From an uncultured Collinsella sp. (GTDB lineage Bacteria; Actinomycetota; Coriobacteriia; Coriobacteriales; Coriobacteriaceae): 6,382 nt of DNA. The translations under genes and the position numbers were made by a program. Below are positions 1-5,037 of the stretch, piece by piece (the stretch's first letter is position 1; every line of letters starts with the position of its first letter). The stretch lies in contig URZN01000071.1 in assembly GCA_900552345.1 (NCBI GenBank), positions 1 through 6,382 of the forward strand, written 5' to 3'. The notes beneath the pieces were generated by a model. That model was not told where the DNA came from. It worked only from the letters and a program-made list of their open reading frames with translations, and did not search any database.

Positions 1-87
1 CTCATTGCCCTCGATCTTCTCGACGGTGATGACATCGTCGGTGGCGACCTTGTACTGCTTGCCGCCCGTGTTAACGATTGCGTACAT
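1..87 (-). CDS. rplU: Large ribosomal subunit protein L21 (bL21), N-terminal part
   Basis: Only the first 29 codons are present and the gene runs off the left edge. They read [20 protein letters not shown] followed by TVEKIEGNE. The [13 protein letters not shown] opening is the hallmark N-terminus of bacterial L21, a roughly 100-residue protein of the 50S subunit that binds 23S rRNA. The ATG is at 87-85. A Shine-Dalgarno GAAGGG (97-102) lies 9 bases upstream, and a sigma70-type promoter (130-158) sits just before it, so this gene probably starts its own transcription unit. In most bacteria rplU is followed by rpmA (L27) and often obgE, which would lie beyond the left edge; that is expectation, not observation. 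Confidence 0.96.
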   Translation of the reverse strand, partial: MYAIVNTGGKQYKVATDDVITVEKIEGNE

Positions 88-96
88 GTTTACTTG

Positions 97-102
97 CCCT
101 TC
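97..102 (-). promoter_or_regulatory. Shine-Dalgarno site of rplU
   Basis: The minus strand reads GAAGGG here, 9 bases before the rplU ATG at 87-85. It is a moderate match to the anti-Shine-Dalgarno of 16S rRNA. An in-frame check of the L21 N-terminus leaves no other plausible start. Confidence 0.7.
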
Positions 103-129
103 ATGCATCAGTTAGTGCAACAGCCGAAT

Positions 130-158
130 ATAGTAGCAGGCGATAATACCCCCGTCAA
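130..158 (-). promoter_or_regulatory. Sigma70-type promoter of rplU
   Basis: On the minus strand a -35 hexamer TTGACG (158-153) is followed, after exactly 17 bases, by a -10 hexamer TACTAT (135-130). Five of six bases match the -35 consensus TTGACA. The -10 matches TATAAT at four positions, including the key T1, A2 and T6. Initiation about seven bases downstream would give a leader of roughly 35 bases before the rplU start. The -35 contains the TGA stop codon (157-155) of the upstream DUF2344 gene, so the promoter is built across the gene boundary. The A/T-rich spacing stands out from the G/C-rich surroundings. The call rests on sequence only; no start site is known here. Confidence 0.78.
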
Positions 159-967
159 CGAGTATGTGGAGCAAATCCACAAGTTCGCACAGGTATGGGG
201 CTGACGAGTCGGCCCTCGTCGTCCTCGCATGCTTGATTCTGACGCTCGACATCGTAGGAGCAGATGGTCACGAGGTCTTGCATACCGGTGGAAACAATAG
301 GTGCATCGACGCCCGGGGTCAAGCCCTGCAACAAAACATCAGCAGCGGAAAGCAAAATCTCCGGACGCATGGAGCCCTCGTTGTCGGCATGGGTGTCGAG
401 CATAAGCACCAGATGGTCCTCACACTCCCCCGCCGCAAGCTTATAGCCAACGAGCGTATGGTCCAGATCAAGACGCTTGCTCTTTTTGCCGCGCGCATAG
501 TCAATGCCATGACCCGCGCGCAGCGTGTCGATCGCAGCTCGCACCTCGTCGGCGCTCACGGGAGCCTCGGGGTCAAGGTGCAAGTCGATGCGGTACGACA
601 GACGCGTAAGCTGAGCCGTCAGCGCCGGCGTGCGCACGTCGATGTAGGCAGCCTCGATAGGCGCCAGATCGGCAGGCGATGCAGCGGCCAGGCGCTCAAA
701 GGCCTCGTCAAGCGCGACGAACTCGGTCATAAACAGGTCATACCACTCGCAGGTCGACGACGTGCCCACGGGCAGCGCCGACGAAAAGCCCACGCGCATA
801 TGCGGCGAGAAACCCTGCGTCACGGCATAGGGCAGGCCCGCACGGCGCACGATGCGCTCAATGGTATGGATTAGTTCCAGATGGCCCAGGTACTTAAGGC
901 GATCACGCTTGCCGTAGCGAACGCGAAGCCTAAAGAGCGTGGGATTGTCGGTCAAGCGCTCACTCAT
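155..967 (-). CDS. DUF2344 / TIGR03936 radical-SAM-associated protein
   Basis: A 270-residue protein of unknown biochemical function, recognised from the conserved N-terminal block of the DUF2344 (radical SAM-linked, TIGR03936) family. Residues 12-32 run from FRLRVRYGK through RLKYLGHLEL, corresponding to the family's R-x-R-F-x-K...SHLD pattern. Residues 35-47 are an Arg-rich helix ending RRAGLPYAV. Residues 51-57 (QGFSPHM) and 64-75 (ALPVGTSSTCEW) match the GF-x-P and LP-x-G-x-x-S-x-x-E elements. No signal peptide or membrane segment is seen. The C-terminal 45 residues are charged and probably poorly conserved. The ATG at 967-965 overlaps the stop of the radical SAM gene as ATGA, so the two are probably translationally coupled. 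A GGTGATC sequence just upstream (972-978) could pair with the 3' end of 16S rRNA. In many bacteria this protein is fused to, or encoded next to, the TIGR03960 radical SAM protein, which implies a joint role. The basic helix is compatible with nucleic acid binding, but that is inference. Confidence 0.9.
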   Translation of the reverse strand: MSERLTDNPTLFRLRVRYGKRDRLKYLGHLELIHTIERIVRRAGLPYAVTQGFSPHMRVGFSSALPVGTSSTCEWYDLFMTEFVALDEAFERLAAASPADLAPIEAAYIDVRTPALTAQLTRLSYRIDLHLDPEAPVSADEVRAAIDTLRAGHGIDYARGKKSKRLDLDHTLVGYKLAAGECEDHLVLMLDTHADNEGSMRPEILLSAADVLLQGLTPGVDAPIVSTGMQDLVTICSYDVERQNQACEDDEGRLVSPIPVRTCGFAPHTR

Positions 968-2841
968 GCGCGATCACCCATCAATACGTTCTTGGCGTGG
1001 AGCGTGGGGCAGATTCCGCAGCCGGTACACGACGTGCGGGTGCAGTCGGGCGTCGTGACGCCCTCGAGCGAACGGCGGTATTCGCGCTCGAGGAAGCCGC
1101 GCGTGCAGCCGGGGCTCACGTGCTCCCACGGCAGGCGCCAGTCCAACTCGTAGGGCAGGTGCACGAGCTCATTGAGGTCGATGCCGTTTTTGGCAGCGGC
1201 CTCCTTCCAGTTGTCGAGCGAGAAGTGCTCCACCCAGGCGTCGAATCGCGAGCCCGCACGCCAGGCATCGATGATGACCGGAGTCATATCGCGACCGGCA
1301 CGGGAGAGCGCAGCCTCGACAAGCGAGGTCTCGGCATCGTGGTAATGTACGCGAACGGCGCGGTTGCGCACGCTCGTGATGAGCAGCTTCTGGCGGCGCT
1401 TGACGTCATCGTAATCGAGCTGCGGGCACCACTGGAAGGGTGTTGCCGCCTTGGGGATGAACACCGAAACAGAGATGGACACCGAGATAGACCCACGGCG
1501 CGACTTGGGCACCACGGAGCGGCCAAGCTCCAGCACGTGATCGGCCAGGTTGGCGATAGCCACGATGTCCTCGTCGCGCTCGCCGGGAAGGCCCATCATG
1601 AAGTAGAGCTTCATGCGGTTCCAGCCGGCCTCGAAGGCTGCTTTGGCCGCGCGATCCAAGTCCTCCTCGGTCACGTTCTTGTTGATGATGTCGCGCATAC
1701 GCTGGCTGCCCGCCTCGGGCGCAAACGTCAGGCCGCCCTTCTTTTCGCCGGCGACCGACTCGGCCATATCAACGCCAAACGAATCCAAGCGCTGCGACGG
1801 AATGGACACGCGAATGCCCGTATCTTCCAGACGGCGGTTGAGTCTACCGAGCACGTCACGGATGCAGGAGTGGTCGGTCGTCGAAAGCGAGGTAAGCGAC
1901 ATCTCGTCATAGCCAGTCTTTTCCAAGCCCTGGATCACCGATGACACAATCTGGTCGGCCGAACGCTCGCGCACCGGACGATATGTCATGCCGGCCTGGC
2001 AAAAACGACAGCCGCGGGCGCAGCCGCGCAGGATCTCGATAGACAGGCGATCGTGGACGAGCTGCGCATACGGCACGCACGACTGAGAAAGCGGATTGGT
2101 GGCACCAAAGTCCTCGACGACGCGCTTGTAGACTACCGGCGGGACGTCCTTGCCCTCGCGCGGCACGGTGTAGCCATGCGGCGAGCAAGGCTCGTCATGA
2201 CGCACCTCATACAGGGACGGCACATAGGTACCAGCGACCGTCGCGAGCTGCTCGACAATCTGAGCGCGCGAGACGCCCTCGTCGCGCAGGCGGCGATGCA
2301 GCTGGCAGATCTCGAGCAGCGACTCCTCGCCCTCGCCAATGAGGATGGCATCGAAGAATGCCGCGTACGGCTCGGGGTTATACACCGAGGGACCACCGGC
2401 GACGATGATGGGATCGTCCTCGGTACGGTCGGCCGCCAACAGCGGAATGCCGGCGAGATCGAGCGCTTCGAGGAAGTTCGTCACGGCCATCTCGTGCGGC
2501 ACGTGCATGCCGACGATGTCGAACGAGGCCACGGGCGCTGCACCCTCGAGCGACAGCAGCGGAATCCCCGCCTCGCGCATGGCATCGCCCATATCGGGCC
2601 ACGGCACGTAGCCGCGCTCGCAGGAAATGCCCTCGGCCTGATTGAGGATGTTGTAGAGAATGGCGATGCCTTGGTTGGGCAGACCGACCTCATACACGTC
2701 CGGATAGATCATGCAGCAGCGATAGTCGGCATCGGCCTTTGAGAGCGTGCCCCACTCGTGATCGATATAGCGACTCGGCTTTTCGACCTTGGCGAGCAAC
2801 GGCTCGATCAGATGAAAACAGTCTTGGTATGGAACGCGCAA
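964..2841 (-). CDS. B12-binding-type radical SAM protein, TIGR03960 family
   Basis: A 625-residue radical SAM enzyme whose substrate is not known. The N-terminal part (about residues 43-175) matches the B12-binding-like Rossmann domain of the family: YPDVYEVGLPNQG at 46-58, ERGYVPWPDM at 75-84, IVAGGPSVYNPEP at 146-158, and IGEGEE at 168-173. The radical SAM core follows. Its CxxxCxxC motif is C274-ARG-C278-RF-C281, which should hold the 4Fe-4S cluster that cleaves S-adenosylmethionine. Other family blocks are SLTSLSTTDHS (315-325), SIPSQRLDSFG (346-356), LTFAPEAGSQRMRDIINK (371-388) and FMMGLPGE (414-421). A C-terminal cysteine group (C600, C605, C608, C611, with C579 nearby) could bind a second iron-sulphur cluster. 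The block before the tail reads PKAATPFQW (463-471), where I recall a bulky residue or His at the second Ala in relatives. The start is a TTG: it is the third codon after an in-frame upstream stop and is well placed after AGGGG, and the next Met is at residue 44, inside the domain. The length is typical for the family. Confidence 0.94.
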   Translation of the reverse strand: MRVPYQDCFHLIEPLLAKVEKPSRYIDHEWGTLSKADADYRCCMIYPDVYEVGLPNQGIAILYNILNQAEGISCERGYVPWPDMGDAMREAGIPLLSLEGAAPVASFDIVGMHVPHEMAVTNFLEALDLAGIPLLAADRTEDDPIIVAGGPSVYNPEPYAAFFDAILIGEGEESLLEICQLHRRLRDEGVSRAQIVEQLATVAGTYVPSLYEVRHDEPCSPHGYTVPREGKDVPPVVYKRVVEDFGATNPLSQSCVPYAQLVHDRLSIEILRGCARGCRFCQAGMTYRPVRERSADQIVSSVIQGLEKTGYDEMSLTSLSTTDHSCIRDVLGRLNRRLEDTGIRVSIPSQRLDSFGVDMAESVAGEKKGGLTFAPEAGSQRMRDIINKNVTEEDLDRAAKAAFEAGWNRMKLYFMMGLPGERDEDIVAIANLADHVLELGRSVVPKSRRGSISVSISVSVFIPKAATPFQWCPQLDYDDVKRRQKLLITSVRNRAVRVHYHDAETSLVEAALSRAGRDMTPVIIDAWRAGSRFDAWVEHFSLDNWKEAAAKNGIDLNELVHLPYELDWRLPWEHVSPGCTRGFLEREYRRSLEGVTTPDCTRTSCTGCGICPTLHAKNVLMGDRA

Positions 2842-2847
2842 AAGAAA

Positions 2848-2852
2848 CCCCT
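2848..2852 (-). promoter_or_regulatory. Shine-Dalgarno fixing the TTG start of the radical SAM gene
   Basis: The minus strand reads TAGGGG, in which TAG (2853-2851) is the stop codon of the DUF697 gene and AGGGG (2852-2848) is the ribosome binding site of the next gene. Six bases separate it from a TTG codon at 2841-2839. The same frame has a stop at 2853-2851, so TTG is the only start that keeps the conserved N-terminal residues. The arrangement implies that ribosomes ending the upstream gene reload directly on the next. Confidence 0.75.
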
Positions 2853-3780
2853 AAGCAGCGAGATCGGATGCATCCTCGAAAGGACTCATAGGACGGGTGG
2901 CACCGGCGACCGTGGTCACCAGGTCGCGAACGCGCGAGAACGTGGCGCTGACAACCTCATTGGCACGGCTGTAGTCCACATCGCGCTCGTAGAGCGACAC
3001 GAGCGCGCGACCCATGCCATAGGTACCCGCGGCGGCGGTAAGCGCCTTTACGACAAAGCCAATGTGCGGCGTCTGCTTCACCAATGCGCGGGTGACGGCA
3101 CGAATCACCAAACCGCCGGCGAGCACGCCCGCGACCTCGTAGCCACGCTCGGGCTTTATGCCGCGTCCAAAGATGGCCGCCAGCTCAAAGAGCATGCCCA
3201 CCTGCGCCAGAGCCATCACGGGATAGTCGGCACCCGGCAAAAACACCAGGGCGCCCGTCGCCATGTTGGTGAGCGCGCACGAGGTAATGATGCGATTTGC
3301 CGCCGCGATGCGCATAAAGGCAAAGTTGGCGGCAAAAGCCGTCTCCTTGTCCGTACGATCGAGAATCCAGCGGGCAAGCGTCTCGAGAAGATAGGTCTTA
3401 TCAGTCGCTGACACCACGCCGAGCATGGGAGTAGATTCCTCAACGAACGGCACCTCGACGGCAGACTCGGCAAGCACGCACACGGGCGCGCCGGCAATCA
3501 CGAGCTCCTGCACAGCACTCTCCAGACGGTCGGAACCACACGAGAGGACCAGCACCACGTCGGTATCGGCCTTGGGAACGATACGGTCCTCCCCTAGGCG
3601 ATCAACACGCACAATGCCCGAAGTCGTCTGCGGCACAAAGGCATCGCGCACCGTCTCGACCAAAAAGCGAGACGCAGTCGAATCAAGGTAAACCGAAACA
3701 CGAACCGGCGTATCGGAATCCTTCTTAACAGACGCGCCCATCTTAAAAGCGCTGGTCAACTTATCTACGGGAATCTTCAT
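2851..3780 (-). CDS. DUF697-type membrane-associated protein of unknown function
   Basis: A 309-residue protein with no assigned function. Residues 155-268 look like a DUF697 (YcjF-like) domain. The features are a hydrophobic helix around 164-181, the motif FLPGADYPVMALAQVGML (180-197), then ELAAIFGR (199-206), and a Gly/Ala-rich half containing AGVLAGGLVIRAVTRALVK (217-235), TPHIGFVVKAL (237-247) and AAAGTYGMGRAL (249-260). DUF697 domains often follow Era-like GTPase domains and associate with membranes. The N-terminal lobe (about 27-140) alternates strands and helices (VRVSVYLD 26-33; DVVLVLSCGSDRLESAVQEL 74-93; GAPVCVLAES 97-106) like a Rossmann or GTPase fold. However, no GxxxxGK[ST] P-loop or NKxD motif is visible, so nucleotide hydrolysis is unlikely. 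The ATG at 3780-3778 has a strong GGAGGGG (3787-3793) six bases upstream. It lies 18 bases after rodA and 9 bases before the radical SAM gene, so it is probably co-transcribed with cell-wall elongation genes. A role in the elongasome is inference from position only. Confidence 0.82.
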   Translation of the reverse strand: MKIPVDKLTSAFKMGASVKKDSDTPVRVSVYLDSTASRFLVETVRDAFVPQTTSGIVRVDRLGEDRIVPKADTDVVLVLSCGSDRLESAVQELVIAGAPVCVLAESAVEVPFVEESTPMLGVVSATDKTYLLETLARWILDRTDKETAFAANFAFMRIAAANRIITSCALTNMATGALVFLPGADYPVMALAQVGMLFELAAIFGRGIKPERGYEVAGVLAGGLVIRAVTRALVKQTPHIGFVVKALTAAAGTYGMGRALVSLYERDVDYSRANEVVSATFSRVRDLVTTVAGATRPMSPFEDASDLAA

Positions 3781-3786
3781 GGCAAA

Positions 3787-3793
3787 CCCCTCC
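3787..3793 (-). promoter_or_regulatory. Strong Shine-Dalgarno of the DUF697 gene
   Basis: GGAGGGG on the minus strand, six bases before the ATG at 3780-3778. It lies in the 18-base gap after the rodA TAA (3801-3799) and confirms the chosen start. Confidence 0.8.
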
Positions 3794-3798
3794 AGCGG

Positions 3799-5025
3799 TT
3801 ACGCGGCGCCCGAACGATGCCGCCATATGGATTGTACGATACCCACCGTCAGCAGCTGAATCATCATCGACGACGAACCAAAACTAATAAACGGCAGCGG
3901 AATACCGGTAATCGGCATCATGCCAATGCACATGCCGATGTTCTCGAAGGTTTGGAACGCCCACATGCCAACGATACCCACGCACGATAGGCGCAAGAAC
4001 AGTGACTCGCACTTAAAGGCAACGCGGATCGTCGAGAAAATCAGCAGCACGTAGAGGCACAGGAGCAAAAAGGAACCGCAGAAGCCGAACGTCTCGGACA
4101 GGAAGGCGAAGACGAAGTCTGTGTGGAACTCGGGCAGAAAGCCGCCGGCCGACTGCGTCGCGTGGCCCAAGCCCTTACCAAAGAAGCCACCCGAGCCGAC
4201 GGCAATGAGCGACTGCTGCAGGTTGTAGGCATCATCCGAATCGGCTTTGTCGGGGTCAATGAAGACTGTCAGACGGTTCATCTGATACTGCTTGATAAGC
4301 ACATCGTGGCCAAGGAGCGAATCAAAGACCGAGTCGAGCGCCAAGATGAGCGCAATCAAGCCGACCAGCAGGGCCAAGGTCGACAGCACCCATTCGCGAC
4401 GCGCACCGCTCATGCAGATGACGATGGCGCCCGACACCAGCACGACCAGACCCGAGCCCAGGTCGCCCATGGCGACGACGGCCAAAAACGGAATGGACAG
4501 CATGCCGCAGAGCTTAATGTAGTCGCGAACGGTATCGATACGCCCGTTGTACTGCGAGCCAAGCGTGGCCATAAAGAAGATGGTGATGAGCTTGGCGAGC
4601 TCAACGGGCTGGAAGGTCAGGCCGATACCGGGGATCTTGATCCAGCCCGTCATGCCCAGACCGCCCGTATAGGACAGGCCCGGAATCTTGGGCGAGAAGA
4701 TCACAATAAGGTCAATGACGAGCAGCGCCGTCGAGAAATTGGAAATGCCACGCAGGTCGGTGCGCCAGACGAGCACCGCCAGCACCGCGCCAATGCCAAT
4801 GCCCAGCAGGTGGCGCGAGAACGAGGCATCAGCCTTAAACTGCGAGGCCGACCAAATGATGATGGCGCCATAGGCAACGAGCGCGACGGTAGCCAGCAGC
4901 ACACCGATATGCACCTTTTGGCGAAACGTGCTACGCGAGGCCGAAAGTTGCTTGTTGACGCGGTCCAGGCTGCTGCGAGAACCGGTTTTGGTTGAGCGGA
5001 ACAGGTCCGCTGGCGAAAAGTCCAT
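3799..5025 (-). CDS. rodA: Rod-shape SEDS peptidoglycan glycosyltransferase RodA
   Basis: A 408-residue polytopic membrane protein of the SEDS (FtsW/RodA/SpoVE) family. It polymerises lipid II into glycan strands with its PBP2 partner during cell elongation. After a roughly 38-residue cytoplasmic tail rich in Ser, Thr, Arg and Lys, about ten hydrophobic segments follow, beginning near residue 39. Family signatures are GWIKIPG (127-133), FQPVELAK (138-145; Val replaces the usual Ser of QPSE), GDLGSGLV (187-194), IAVGSGGFFGKGLG (274-287), FLPEFHTDFVFA (296-307) and MPITGIPLPFISFGSSS (370-386). D303 of the HTD motif corresponds to the proposed catalytic Asp of SEDS enzymes. The immediately preceding PBP2 gene favours RodA over the division paralogue FtsW. 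The ATG at 5025-5023 has AGGAGG five bases upstream, partly made from the stop codon of the PBP2 gene, so the two partners are probably made in coupled amounts. Confidence 0.95.
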   Translation of the reverse strand: MDFSPADLFRSTKTGSRSSLDRVNKQLSASRSTFRQKVHIGVLLATVALVAYGAIIIWSASQFKADASFSRHLLGIGIGAVLAVLVWRTDLRGISNFSTALLVIDLIVIFSPKIPGLSYTGGLGMTGWIKIPGIGLTFQPVELAKLITIFFMATLGSQYNGRIDTVRDYIKLCGMLSIPFLAVVAMGDLGSGLVVLVSGAIVICMSGARREWVLSTLALLVGLIALILALDSVFDSLLGHDVLIKQYQMNRLTVFIDPDKADSDDAYNLQQSLIAVGSGGFFGKGLGHATQSAGGFLPEFHTDFVFAFLSETFGFCGSFLLLCLYVLLIFSTIRVAFKCESLFLRLSCVGIVGMWAFQTFENIGMCIGMMPITGIPLPFISFGSSSMMIQLLTVGIVQSIWRHRSGAA

Positions 5026-5030
5026 CGCAA

Positions 5031-5037
5031 CCTCCTA
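5031..5037 (-). promoter_or_regulatory. Consensus Shine-Dalgarno of rodA merged with the PBP2 stop codon
   Basis: The minus strand reads TAGGAGG. TAG (5037-5035) ends the PBP2 gene and AGGAGG (5036-5031) is a full consensus ribosome binding site, five bases before the rodA ATG. The layout points to tight translational coupling of the transpeptidase and the glycosyltransferase. Confidence 0.85.

Noticed and set aside
104..119. Possible hairpin TGCA...TGCA in the rplU leader
   Set aside because: Only four base pairs around an 8-base loop with no extension on either side; too weak to call a regulatory structure or terminator.
164..874. Long plus-strand open frame of 236 codons opposite the DUF2344 gene
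   Set aside because: The protein is Arg/His/Gln-rich with no family resemblance and lies wholly within a well-recognised gene. It is a product of the G/C codon bias on the other strand.
1461..1496. SISVSISVSV repeat in the radical SAM protein
   Set aside because: The codons differ between the units, and alternating Ser/Val is expected of a beta strand at this place in the family, so it is not evidence of a recent tandem duplication.
997..1944. Plus-strand open frame of 315 codons opposite the radical SAM gene
   Set aside because: The minus strand carries the CxxxCxxC and other family blocks in this stretch. The antisense product has a skewed, low-complexity composition and no recognisable motif.
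2053..3411. Plus-strand open frames at 2053-2742 and 2758-3411
   Set aside because: Both are antisense to recognised domains and have Arg/His-rich translations with no credible ribosome binding context.
4123..4995. Plus-strand open frame of 290 codons opposite rodA
   Set aside because: It is extremely rich in Asp, Glu, Arg, His and Gln, which is the antisense image of a hydrophobic membrane protein. RodA is unambiguous on the other strand.
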